Assembly (NCBI GenBank): GCA_029449235.1
Contig: JANATG010000008.1
Location: 868,001 to 932,000 of the forward strand
DNA length: 64,000 nt
Origin: Linnemannia schmuckeri
Lineage: Eukaryota > Mortierellomycota > Mortierellomycetes > Mortierellales > Mortierellaceae
Direction: 5' to 3'
Position numbers and translations under genes: made by a program. Positions within the stretch are counted from its first letter, which is position 1, and the number at the start of each line of letters is the position of its first letter. The notes beneath the pieces were generated by a model, which worked only from the letters and a program-made list of their open reading frames with translations, was not told where the DNA came from and did not search any database. Positions 24,979 through 35,432 of the stretch are shown piece by piece.

Positions 24979-25421
24979 TCTAGACGCGCTGGCTGCGTAA
25001 GTGCTTATTTTTTATTCGTTTTCATACTTTGATGATCGTGTCAGAGCATAAACGACTGGCCGGTTTTTTTTTTTTTTTTTTTTTTTTTCATCCGAGTGCA
25101 CAGGCTACACATCGGCCTATTTTTTTTTTTCTTTTCTTTCTTTCTTTCTTTCTTTTTTTTTGATATCTTTTCTTTTTCTTCTTCACTTTCTTTCCCGTTC
25201 TTCAATGTTTATACTTTTTTCTTTTTCTTCTGGGTGCTCTATCATACAATGGTGTCGTGGATCGAAGTCGGATGTCGGGAGCGGATTATATCAGGGTTTA
25301 GTCTGATGAGCAGAATGGTATGAAAGGGTTGAGGATGGGAGTGGGAAGGGAATGATAATGAAAGGTGTGTTTTGAGAAGAATCCGTAACAAACTACATCT
25401 ACTGTCTTTCATAATAAATGA

Positions 25422-25460
25422 GAATAGTGGCGTCGGTGGCTAGCACCGACGCCTCTATTC
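25422..25460. repeat. 39-nt near-perfect hairpin
   Basis: The arms GAATAG-T-GGCGTCGGTG and CACCGACGCC-T-CTATTC pair over 16 bp with one T-T mismatch and a five-base loop at 25439-25443. It lies between polypyrimidine tracts with no gene nearby. Confidence 0.85.
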
Positions 25461-25818
25461 TTCCTTTGACGCGCGAGCCTGCGTTGTCTGCGACAAATGG
25501 CTTCTTTTTTCTTTTCTTTTTGTTTCTTTTTTGTACTTGGAGCTCATACTTTCCTGTTGCGAGTACACTGGACACACATTGAGTTCTTTTTCTTTTTTCT
25601 TTTCTTTTCGCTTCTTTTTCGTTCCTTGACTAACTTTTTTTTTCTTCATCCGAGTATATTGCCACATAATAGGTTTATTTTCCTCTTCTTTTTTGCTCTT
25701 GCTGTGTATGTCCGACTACAAGCACCAAATTGTTTTTCTTCCCTTTCTAAACGTGAGTCAAGATGGAAATAACATTAAAGTGCACTGGCCACGATTCTTG
25801 AGAGTTGGAACATATCTG

Positions 25819-25899
25819 TAGGCTTGGCTCCACCCCCCCAGGAGAAGGGCATGAGGCAAGCCTCATGCTCGCTTCTCGAGGGGAGTGGAGTCAAGCCTA
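25819..25899. repeat. Long imperfect hairpin, about 81 nt
   Basis: The outer arms TAGGCTTGGCTCCACC and GTGGAGTCAAGCCTA, and the inner arms GAGAAG-GGCATGAGG and CCTCATGC-CTTCTC, pair around a four-base CAAG loop with small mismatches. The structure could be a miniature element or a structured RNA. I find no second copy in the window. Confidence 0.85.
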
Positions 25900-25986
25900 A
25901 CGTAACTGTAGAAAAATGCGCCACAAAAAAAAACGAAAGGGAAAAAATGAGGAAAAGAATGAGAAAATGAATAGTCTCCCTTTCGG

Positions 25987-26048
25987 CTCACTTTACGTAG
26001 ACAGGGATCGAAACCTCCTTCGCGCAGCGAAGGTCCTCACAAAGTGAG
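25987..26048 (-). repeat. Clover-like inverted repeat with tRNA-like motifs
   Basis: The terminal 8-bp arms CTCACTTT and AAAGTGAG enclose a hairpin with 5-bp arms CCTTC/GAAGG and a seven-base loop. On the minus strand a GGTTTCGATCC box-B-like sequence follows the hairpin, and a TGGTCCAATAG box-A-like sequence lies about 10 nt before the element. There is no proper D arm and no paired T stem, so it is not a functional tRNA as drawn. A tRNA relic or tRNA-derived SINE head is possible. Confidence 0.4.
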
Positions 26049-26335
26049 ATCTATTGGACCAATTAAGGAACTGAACAACAGACGCGGTCGTAAAATCCCA
26101 AAAAGGGGCCTTGCTCTCCTTTCGTCTTTCAGTGTACCAAGCTACTTACAACAAAAAAAAAAAAAAAAAAAAAAAAAAAAGCGCCGAGCTTTTACAATGC
26201 TGTCGTAGCCTGTTCAAATCTCATAATGTGGTCGTAGCCTGCTCAAACCTGGACGATCAAAGGGGAAGTTGCATGCCCTGGCGCCATGAAAATACCTGAC
26301 CCTCTTACACATATCACTCACCGGTGCCTTGGGAT

Positions 26336-26378
26336 CTTTTAGGGTTTTTTTAAGGGGTTTTTTTAGGGTTTTTTAATA
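26336..26378 (+). repeat. Degenerate telomere-like T/G tract
   Basis: Units of the form TTTTAGGG, TTTTTTTAAGGGG and TTTTTTTAGGG follow one another just outside the left end of the TIR element. TTAGGG is the usual fungal telomere unit, but T-run slippage alone could also make this pattern. Confidence 0.4.
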
Positions 26379-26412
26379 ATTCAGAACCCGTTTCTGAGTT
26401 ACTAAAAAAAAG

Positions 26413-27355
26413 GGGTTAATCTATTCGACAACCCGGGTTGCTCGCCTTAATTGACAACCCGGCAGTCACATTTTGCAAAATAATTTGGCAACCCAGTTGC
26501 CAAATTACACCCTTGATGCGCCTGAACCATGCACCTGTACCACTGACTCCCGATACACCTGCCATACCTCTGCACCCAACCATCTGACCCCAACCACACC
26601 ACCATCACCATGTAACTAAGCATACATTAATACCCTAGTTCGCCCGTACCATTAACAGTATCCTTTCTTGTCCCTTTCTCTCTCTTCACACGCGTGTGCC
26701 TTGTTCCCTATCTTGTTTCTTAAGCCCTTACCCCCACAATCTTGTCTCCTTCTATTCCCTTGTCCACACCCCCTTGCTCTGCTGCAATTACAATAGGTGC
26801 GGCTTCCCGTATAACTTTTGTTTGTTTTTTTTTTTGGCAATTTTCTTTTGTGAGTGTTAAATGAAGTGCGAAGCTTCGATAGCTTTTATGCCTCTGTGAC
26901 CAAGTTAGTGTTCTCCATGACTTGAATAATAATAACGAAAAAAGGGGAGCGATTCCTTTAGGCTATCTGTAACTAGAGCAGAGCACGGGGTTATGAACAG
27001 GAGAATAGAAGGAGACAAGGATGAGGGTAAAGACAAGAATATATTAGGAACGGGAGAAAAGCTTAAGAACGGATACTGTTTATTTACAAAAAGAGAAGGA
27101 GGTGTTACTAGTGTCTAGAAGGCGTGGTTGTTGGGAAGACTGGAGGCAAAGTAAGGTAACAGTCCTCGCTGCTATCACAGTATCCACAGCAGACACACTC
27201 ATTCGTCATATACCACATAGCCTCCTGTTATATGGCAACCCGGGTTGAAAAATGAGAGTGGGTAGGGGGGTTGTCAAATAAGCAATGAAACTTTCCTAAT
27301 AAGGAAAGGGTTGTCAAATAAAATGAGCAACCCGGGTTGTCGAATAGATTAACCC
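26413..27355. mobile_element. 943-bp non-autonomous TIR DNA transposon
   Basis: The two ends are perfect 31-bp terminal inverted repeats (26413-26443 and 27325-27355), each starting GGGTTAATCTATTCGACAAC. Both are flanked by the same nine bases (eight A then G; 26404-26412 and 27356-27364), a candidate 9-bp target-site duplication as seen with Mutator-like elements, although the A-run makes it weak evidence. Inside each end are further copies of TTGACAACCC/TTGGCAACCC. The left end also carries a perfect 12-bp palindrome at 26481-26507 (TAATTTGGCAAC, loop CCA). There is no transposase ORF. The right end lies 100 bp from a tRNA-Lys gene. Confidence 0.85.
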
Positions 27356-27455
27356 AAAAAAAAGAAGAGGCGCTCCCGGGGCTTCGCACCGGGTACACCT
27401 CTAGTCTAGTAGAAAAAGTAAAAAAAATTGAACATCCTGGAAATAAAAGGATAAG

Positions 27456-27528
27456 CGCCCAACGTGGGGGTCGAACCCACAGCCTTCAGATTAAGAGTCT
27501 GACGCTCTACCGATTGAGCTAGCCGGGC
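27456..27528 (-). tRNA. tRNA-Lys (CTT)
   Basis: The 73-nt cloverleaf lies on the minus strand. The acceptor arm starts GCCCGGC and pairs with GTTGGGC, followed by discriminator G. Box A (TAGCTCAATCGG) is present, the anticodon stem TCAGA/TCTGA holds loop CTCTTAA with anticodon CTT, and the T arm has box B GGTTCGACCCC. There is no intron. A T-run (CCTTTTA) follows the 3' end as a Pol III terminator. Confidence 0.97.
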
Positions 27529-27631
27529 TTAGGTATTCGCCTTAATTTTTAGATCATTATAGATGACTAGGTATACTCAAATACGCTCTTCTATTGCTAT
27601 ATGTATGTTTAAAATTTTGGTCAGCATAAAT

Positions 27632-27704
27632 GCCCGGCTAGCTCAATCGGTAGAGCGTCAGACTCTTAATCTGAAGGCTGTGGGTTCGACCCCCACGTTG
27701 GGCG
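27632..27704 (+). tRNA. tRNA-Lys (CTT), inverted copy
   Basis: It has the same 73-nt sequence as the tRNA at 27456-27528 but lies on the opposite strand, with the two 5' ends 103 nt apart. About 28 nt of 3' flank (CTTATCCTTTTATT..CAGGATGTTCAA) is also nearly identical between the two, so the pair arose by inverted duplication that included the terminator. Confidence 0.97.
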
Positions 27705-28221
27705 CTTATCCTTTTATTCTCAGGATGTTCAACCTTTCACTTTCTTCTGCAAAAAGTAGTGCTGAGTGTTTAGCCTTTTGTTCCCGAATGCTTGTGATAT
27801 CTTTTAATTTTGTATCTTTATCAATGGGTTTAATGGGTTTATCTTTTGATACTTTGTTGTATTAAGAAGAACAGTAAGATTGTGGCGAAAGGCGAGCCAC
27901 AAGGGGACGGTGGCAATGCATGTGGTAGTGAGACGCGTGGGTCGGTCGTTGATAAAAATAGGGCACAGGGCATCGAAGGTTATCTTTGGGCGCTGATTTC
28001 TTTGTGCTCTCTTCCTTTGCTTTTTCCACTTCTTCCACTTTGCCTCATCTCTTTTCACTTGCTCTCATTTCCACCTTCCTTCTTCACATCCCTCGTGGGA
28101 TTCATTCGCTTGTCATCTCCCTCTACTTACCATCCATCACGCCTACGAAGCCACAGGAGACACTCTCCCTCTCGTTTTTTACTATTCATTCTCTACACTG
28201 ACAAACAGAAAGAAATCAATC
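27705..28221. other. Intergenic and 5' leader of the ARMH3-like gene
   Basis: No gene is seen. From about 28000 to 28190 the sequence is C/T-rich with repeated CTTCCACTT-like units, a usual promoter or leader texture in this window. Confidence 0.5.
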
Positions 28222-31200
28222 ATGCAGGAAATGAAGGTTGGCCCAACCTCGAGTGCTGAGTACCTACTTCGTCGACAACAGGGACAGAAGATGAAGCTCA
28301 AGGAGAAGTTTGTCGAGATTTACGATATGTTCCTCACTGTAACGTCGACATTCAGTCTGTTTTCTGTATTATCGTTATATGCCTCTCTCCTTTTGTCTAC
28401 CAGTTCTCGCATGTCCCAAAGGAAAGTCGTCGCTGATAACACATTCTTTTTGTTCTGGTTCTTATGGGGGTACATAGGGTCAAGATCCGGCACAAGGGAA
28501 GGACCCCGAGGCGTTTTGGGATGAATTGTTCCTGATCAAGGTACAAAAGAAAAATAGCCTGAGGAAGAGGAGTACGTGAAAGAAAGAAAAAGCCAGATTG
28601 TCCAAGAAATTAAACGCGCCTTTTTGGGGTTATACAATAGGTGAACGAAGACTACCTCGCGTCGAGTCTGCGCCAATTGTCCGAGGACCAGTTGCTGGCG
28701 ATCAAGGACGGGATCAACAGCATCTTCCTACACGCTGTCCAGACCATGCGGGATCCCATGCCCCAGCGTCGTCTCCACGCTATGCAGGTATCTAAGAACT
28801 GTGGGCGATTCGTTCAAGCTATTGTTTTATTACTCTGAACTAGACTTTAAATGAAATTGAGCCTAACTCTCGGGATCTCCTCTTTTTGTTCACGCCTTCC
28901 TTCTCCCCCTGCTTCTACGCCGTTATCTAGACGTTGACTGTCGTGCTCGGAGAAATCTTTCGTAAAAAGTTCCACAACTGGAGCTTCGATGTCATCCACC
29001 TTTTGGTACGCTATATTTATTTACTTACTCAGTCGTTTTTGGCAATGAGTTACATGTGAACCAGTTGTACTTATCGTTCTCACACCCCTCTTTCTTTTCA
29101 ACTAATAGACGGGTCTTTCGCATGCGGATCTTGTATTCAGGACACTCTTGCAGGAACTGTGCACCATTCTGGATAGTGAAGAATCATGTATGTCAGCAAA
29201 AAAGTAGCACTTATCTAGACTCTAGTTTGTATATTTGTTCAAGTGCAAAACATTTGCTTTAACCAAAAAGATTGTTTCTCTCCTTCTAAAACAATAGTAC
29301 AGATGCAAGTCGTGGCGCTGAGGCTTGCAATTGCTCTGACGTGCGGAAATGATAATGTGAATAAGAACAGCTTGAACGAGTACTTTATGCAAAAGGATAT
29401 GTTTCCTTCTCTGATCAAGGTATGCTACAACCGGGACCCATTTGCGGCGTTGTAGTTATGTGGACGTTCAAGACGACCAATGGCCATAGTACTAAACCAG
29501 TTAATTTTTTTCGATGGCGAACAGTTCTTTGTCAAGGTGGACTCTATTGAGCTGGCGTTTGAGGCAATGTCATTATTGGGTTTGCTGGCGAACTACAACA
29601 AGTACGAGACTCAGAACCCCTACCTTACTAGTTTGGCTGCCTTGAACGACGACGTTATTCTCCAGAAGATGGCGATGGTGATCGCCCATACCTGTGATAA
29701 GATGCGAACGTAAGTTTCCTTTGTCGTCGCCTTTGCTTTAAACCGTGGCGAAATATGTTGGTTTTACAATGCTAATGGGCGGAGTAAATCTCATGCGAGT
29801 ATAGCTCATACACCGAGGTCATGGATGACGACGAACAATCAACGGTCTCCAAGTTGACGAGCGCGTTCTCATATGTTACAGGAATGTTGTGGAATCCCAA
29901 ATCACAGGATATCTCGGTCACAGATGAGGCATTTGCAAGACTGTAGGTGCACTTTGGTTGCTTTCTTTCTTTACCTTATACGTTTTAGATATGCTGTACG
30001 TAGACGTAACCATGACCATGTTGACTGACATTCCTATTTCTGCTTTCTAGTCCGGACGGGCGAGTTACAGTACTTCTCGTCTTCTACGACCTTATCTATA
30101 CGAACAAGCGATTCCTTAGGATTTTTCTCAACCACTCATCATCATCAACAGCAGGTGCCACCAAGGATAACACCACAGGACTGCAACTCAATCAGGAAGT
30201 TAGCGAAACGGGACTAGGCGCCTTCTTGTCCTTCTCATCATATCTTCTACAGCACAATCGGACACACCGAAGCTCTCCATATACCCATCTCTGTTTGATC
30301 ATCCTGTTGATCTTGGTCGAAGATTCAGCATCATACCCACACCTTTGCAACATTCCTCAGTCTCAGGATCCAACCTTTGCGAATGTTGCCAACGCTGCCT
30401 CTATGGCGTTTGGAGCTAATGCACCTATTTCAACGGGGGTAATTCGTCTTTGTCGTCAGAGACAACCTGTCCTTCCTAAATTCAAGGGGCCAGTACCGAT
30501 GGCTGCAGCACTTCTCGATGTTATCCTTGGATTCTTGAAGCATAATATGAAGAAGAAAATGCAGGTCGACTGCTTCCGGTAAGACATCAGGAAGCTTTGT
30601 GAAAGACGGCCAACTGTGTGTGATCTTAGGATAACGCCGTTCAAGAACCTTAGCCATATCCACTTTTTTTTTTATCTGATCTAGCATCGCTATCGCCATT
30701 ATTTTCAACATGACAGCACGCTTCAAGGCCTTTCGAGTTCGTCTTCGTAAGTTTGCTTACTTTGAATATTTGGCTTCTTTGAAAGCGAGAAAGAGCCTTT
30801 GTACAGCTTGTAATGTCTCACTAACGTGGTGTTTTTCGCCGTTTTTCAAACAGCATACCATTGGGTCGAAATGTGGAACACGCTTCAGGGCCTTGTTAAG
30901 TTCCTGCAGGCAAACGCTAAGATCTTTCAGAACCAACCCGAGGCTCGCGATTTGGTTGCGGAGGTAACGTCTTGATATGGTTTGCAGCAGTCAACACGTC
31001 CGTGTTTGAAGTTATGATTATGAACTGAACGGTATATTTTCATTTTTTTTTTTTTTTTGTATAGACAATAGACCTGGTCAACTACTTTGTGACATTCGGG
31101 GACATGATCATGCCAGACCCAGCAAGTCTTTATGCCTTGTATTATGAGATTGTGCGCTCTGGAATTGATCCCTTCACAGACCTTGCCAAAGAATGTAAGT

Positions 31201-31986
31201 CAAACAAAAGCAAAGCAGAGCCTAATAAATTTGTCTGATTTTGGTGGCGTTTTTTTTCGACCCTGCTAAGCACAAATTTTATACCCTTATTTAGTCTCGA
31301 TCTCTGTACAACCGCCTCTGCCAGCTCCTCTGCCCCACCACGACCTCACATCCCGCAACCGCCTAAACCTCGCCTCGTCTCCAGTATCCAGCCCTCCAGA
31401 ATCGGTTATCGGCTCCCCAGCACCTCCAGGATCAGTCTCAGTCCTGGGCTCCCCTCCACCATCCCCCTACCACCCCAACCCATCCTTCCGATCGGCTTCA
31501 CCCTCCAACAGTCACCATCACCAGCAACAACGCGTGATTATTTTGAGTCTGGCAAACATCAACCAAGTTTACACATTCTTTTTTTCACACCTTCTCGCCT
31601 GGCGCGATGCTAACCCCACACGTAGTCTGGGTCCTGATCTGGTCTCGACGATCATTAAGGACCATTACCAGGATTTGACCTTGGTTCCTAACGCACTCGA
31701 CAGCTTCTTGAGCATGCGACAGAACGGTACTGCCGGATTGGGAGGCGGCCGTAATAGCGGCGGTTATGGTAATGGCGCTGGTAGTCTGTCAACACATTCT
31801 CCAGCTGGATCTTCACCCATTAACGGATTGGGTCCTCATCCAGCCTGGGATGGGTATACAGAGGTACCAGGAAAGGTTTACTTTTTCAGGCAGCTCACGC
31901 GATGGATCGTGTCGGATTTCCGGTCCATTTCCCGCCAAAACGCGTCTTCTGTGGCCCTGCCTTTCACCTCTAAAGCCGCATCCTAG
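28222..31986 (+). CDS. ARMH3-like armadillo-helical protein
   Basis: In animals ARMH3 (C10orf76) is a Golgi protein that supports PI4KB activity and PI4P production. The same general role is inferred. Thirteen exons close in frame to 815 aa: 28222-28338, 28478-28540, 28641-28787, 28931-29005, 29109-29187, 29298-29419, 29525-29709, 29805-29942, 30051-30578, 30685-30746, 30854-30963, 31065-31194 and 31295-31986. Family blocks are visible in order: KLKEKFVEIYD near residue 25, FWDELFLIKVN near 55, the LL.NYNKYE.QNPY segment near 220, THLCLIILLILVEDSA in exon 9, the C-terminal-domain YHWVEMWNTLQGLVKFL in exon 11, and YFVTFGD..MPDP..LYALYYEI in exon 12. The final exon adds a Pro/Ser linker before the conserved VPGKVYFFRQLTRWI...R end. 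The stop is only 110 bp from that of the convergent PPIL2 gene. Confidence 0.92.
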
Positions 31987-32096
31987 TAATGTTTTACACT
32001 CCAAAACTGCACATCATTTCAAATAAAAAAAACCACTCAAAATAAAAAACGAATGGCTTGCACGTTTTCAGCGAACTGTTTAGTTCTTATGTTATG

Positions 32097-34540
32097 TTAC
32101 CAAGAACTAAAATCGCCAAACCCACGCGACACAGTTTTCTTCTTCTTAGGGGGTTCTGAGGCAGATGTCGTATCATCCACTCCATCTCCCTTCGATTTAG
32201 AATCTCCACTCGATGACGACTCTGTAGCAGCAGATGTGGCGGCCGCCAGGTACTTGCCGACACCACCTCCAACAGTCCCACCTCCCGCAACATCACGTTT
32301 AATCGTAGGCCCGAACCACGTCGAATGATCCAGCGGGTTCTCTTTCTTGGCAGGGTTCGATTTGGCCTCCTCTTCATACTTGCGCTTGCGCTCCAATCGC
32401 TCTGTGAATGTTTGGTATGGGTCGACAAAGATGCTGACATCCTGCATGATGATGCCTGGTGGTGAGATTGGGACGTCGGTGTCTTCGTTCGTCGGGACCA
32501 GCTCGAGCTTGTCCAGTACGTCCATACCGCCGACCACCTTTCCAAACACCGTGTGCTTTCCGTCCAGATGCGTGCATGGCTTGAAAGTGATAAAGCTACA
32601 ATATGAAGTACAAGATACGTTAGAAGGGAACTTGAAACAAGCTCTAAATAAAAAAAGCTAAAGTGGACGTTCAAAAAATGCGAAAAACTTACAACTGAGA
32701 AGAATTGGTGCCAGGTCCTTTGTTGGCCATGCTGAGCATTCCTCGAGCGTTATGGGAGAGCTTGGCCCTGATCTCGTCCTTGAAGTTCTCCTTCCAGTAT
32801 GATTCTCCTCCGCGTCCAGTGCCTGTGGGGTCACCTCCTTGAAGCATGAAGTTCTTGATCTTGCGATGGAATTTGACGTTCTTGTAGTATCCCGACTTGG
32901 CCAGCATAATGAAGTTGTAGCATGTTTTTGGCGTCTATAACAAAGTGGTATGACACAAAGTGTGAGTCGCCGATATCGTGATAGGTGCCGTAGAAAACAA
33001 TTACTTTCATGCTAGGAGTTCCATAGTTGCGCGATTTGTACGTACCTGGTCGCAAAAGAGCTCAATGTTGATTTTTCCAAAGTTGGTAATGATGCTTCCG
33101 TATCCCTTGGCCTTGATCAAGGGGAACATGTACTCCTCATGACTCATCAGGGCGCGTTCGTTGGTGGTCGATACGCTAACAGCGGTCGAGGTCAATGAGG
33201 CACTCGCGCGTCCGGTGGTATATGATGCTGCGTTGTAAGCCAATGCTGGCTTGTTTGCCATAGCTTCCATCGCCTTGTTAGCGGTTCCTCCTGCTGCCTT
33301 GAGCGCCTCCTCCTTCTTTTTCTTTTCGACCGCTGCCTTTTCGATCTTTTCCATGTTGAGCTGCGAAAGAATCTTGCCTGTTGATCCCTGCTGGTTGATA
33401 TTGTTCATTGGATCCCGCTTCTTCTTTTCCTTCTCTATTAGTAAATTTAAAGTTGAGGCAAAAAATAACAAAGTGTGGAGTGAGTAGACAGTTGGTATAA
33501 ACAATAAATCGGGCTTGCTCATCCGTAGTTTCATATGATATCCTGTTAGCTAGAAAGGCTACCTTCATTCACCGCAGCAAGATCGTTCTTGACGTAGTGG
33601 AAATCGGCCAAATTCTTCTGATTGTGAGGATCCTATAGGTTATATAGGTTGAAGATAAAAAGAAGTTGTTGAATTAGATTGGGTGCTGAACCCATAAGTA
33701 ACGGCAATGCTTGCAATTGATCACGGCAATCCAGCATATAGATATGCGTACCTGTATGGTGATAATATCCTTTCGCGAGAATGACTCGTCTGTCATGAGA
33801 TCCTTCCAGAACTTTGCCTTGATGTTGAGTCGCTCCACAGCTTCGAATGCATAGACGTTTCCTGAAGTTTTAATGGCGACAATGTGGGTATTTTCGTTGA
33901 ACACTCTCAGTGTGATAGGGCAGTGGTATTCACCTATGAAAAGAAATGTAATTAAGATGAGCTGTTTTCACTCTTTCTTAGTTTTAAATATCAACCTCAT
34001 GGGTAAGTCAATGATTTACCGTTGGCATTTTTGAAGAAGTTGAGTTTGATCAGTGTCTTGGGATCGAGTTTATCTCCTGTCGCAGGGTTAGTTCCAAACT
34101 TTTTCAGGTACGGCACAATGTTGCTAAAGGAGGAGGACGAGTAGATCGATGGTCAGCTATTGAGCATGTCAAATGAAGTCGTTTGAATACGCAGCTACTG
34201 TTCATGATCGGACGTTAATAGTTTTCACTCTTACACGAGGTCAAAGATGATGCCGTCTTCGGTGCAGACGGGATGCTCAAAGGGCTGGAGTGAGAGTGAG
34301 CAGCAATCGAAGGGCAATCGACGGAATATTTGGTTGTTCCTGCGTCCTCCTGCCCCTCCAAAGGTCATACCTCCCTCCGAGAACTCGTTGCTCCACTCGG
34401 AGTGAGTGATGTACATCTTGTCTAAAGAACGAATGAATGAAGGTAAACCAACAGCCGTTAATTATATTTTTTTTTCGTTTTCCCTTGTGTGTCTTTCGTA
34501 AGCGTGCGTGGTTGTTGTCCTTGCCTGTTCCCTTTCCCAT
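32097..34540 (-). CDS. PPIL2: U-box cyclophilin (peptidyl-prolyl isomerase)
   Basis: PPIL2/Cyp60 combines a U-box ubiquitin-ligase fold with a cyclophilin domain and associates with the spliceosome. Eight exons on the minus strand give 562 aa: 34525-34540, 34235-34421, 34020-34123, 33752-33933, 33563-33632, 33046-33434, 32693-32934 and 32097-32595. The short first exon encodes MGKGT and its intron starts with GC (GCAAGG). This choice restores the family N-terminus DKMYIT directly after it. The U-box spans about residues 35-105 (FRRLPFDCCSLSLQPFEHPVC, then NIVPYLKK). A second conserved part holds NTHIVAIKTSGNVYAFEAVE...DLMTDESFSRKDIITIQDP. The cyclophilin domain runs from about residue 296, with FHR, GGDPTGTGRGGESYW, and F/ITF..HLDGKHTVFGKVVGGMDVL. 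The protein ends in SRGFGDFSSW, as in the human protein. Confidence 0.95.
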
Positions 34541-35061
34541 GGTGTCCTTGTCGTCGCTGTCTTCTTGTTTAGGTGGCGGGGTGGAAGTGAGAAGTGATGG
34601 TGAACCAAGAAAAAGTGCGAGCAAGTCAAGTGAAAACAAAAAAAAGGTGGCCGTGACTGTTGAAATGACAATCAAGAGGATGGCCAAGCACGTTCAACAC
34701 CGCTCGATATGAATTGGAGTGAGTTGAGAGCCCTTTTTTCTGAAAACTTATTCCTGTTCGCACTTGCCTCGGTCTCGCTCCCTTCTCTTCCTTCACTTCC
34801 TCCTCTTCACTCTCTCACTCTCTCACTCTCTCACTCTCCTTTTCCTGCACTCTAGCCCGCATACGCATATTCATAATCACTCACTCACTCACCTCACTCT
34901 TCACTCTCGTCAACCAACACCGCCACCTCGTCGATCAGTTTTTCATTGCTGGCGTTTCGAAATCACTCTTTTGCCGCTCACACTCATTCAACAGCAAACA
35001 AACAAACAAACAACCGACAACCAAACAACAGAGCAACAAGTAGACGAACAGACACAACACA
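34541..35061. promoter_or_regulatory. Divergent upstream region with CACTCTCT octamer repeats
   Basis: The region lies between the PPIL2 start and a possible small membrane-protein gene. It is strongly C/T-rich on the plus strand and contains about four tandem CACTCTCT units at 34808-34838. An (ACAA)n-like run (AAACAAACAAACAAC) lies near 34999. Confidence 0.5.
34808..34838 (+). repeat. Tandem CACTCTCT octamer
   Basis: The 8-bp unit CACTCTCT repeats about four times. The same unit is found upstream of RAE1 at 48492-48544. Confidence 0.85.
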
Positions 35062-35432
35062 ATGGAACAGTCTACAAGTCTTCCTGTAAGGACAGTGGCG
35101 CCTGCATAAGAGAAAGAGTCTAATGGATACGACCATGGACTCTTGTTCTTGACCACACTGAGAAACTAACGCCCCCATACGATATCTGCTGCAAATAGAT
35201 GACCAACGTGCTCATGTTGAGCTCAATCCTGCTGGTCTTCCTCTGCTTCCTCGTCCAGCTCTCGTACGAGAATTACGCCAACATCCTACACCTACACCAC
35301 TCCCACCCAAGTCACTACCACCACCACCTTCACTCTCCCTCACCGCACTCACCACTTCTCAGCCCAGGTAAACAATCAAACTCTTGTTGTTTGTCGGGAG
35401 ACAATAACGCGTTTAATCTCTGGAGGCGATAA
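35062..35432 (+). CDS. Possible small single-pass, His-rich membrane protein
   Basis: The model is tentative. Exon 1 (35062-35085, eight codons) ends at a good GTAAGG donor. The next exon starts after CAAATAG at 35199 in the same phase and encodes one strong hydrophobic segment (LMLSSILLVFLCFLVQL) at about residues 13-29. A tail rich in His, Pro and Ser follows (HLHHSHPSHYHHHLHS). The frame then reads to a stop at 35430-35432, but a donor (CAG|GTAAAC at 35368) suggests that splicing continues, perhaps to 35450, where the frame stays open for about 65 codons. I recognise no family. The C/T- and CA-rich base content of the region could create such a frame by chance. Confidence 0.35.

Larger units (their letters stand above)
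24530..26412. other. Accessory intergenic region rich in repeats and hairpins
   Basis: No protein gene is supported. It contains a LINE tail, poly-A/T runs, three hairpins and a telomere-like tract (listed separately). A motif CATCCGAGT directly following T-runs occurs at both about 25089 and 25648, which hints at a short dispersed repeat. Confidence 0.6.
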
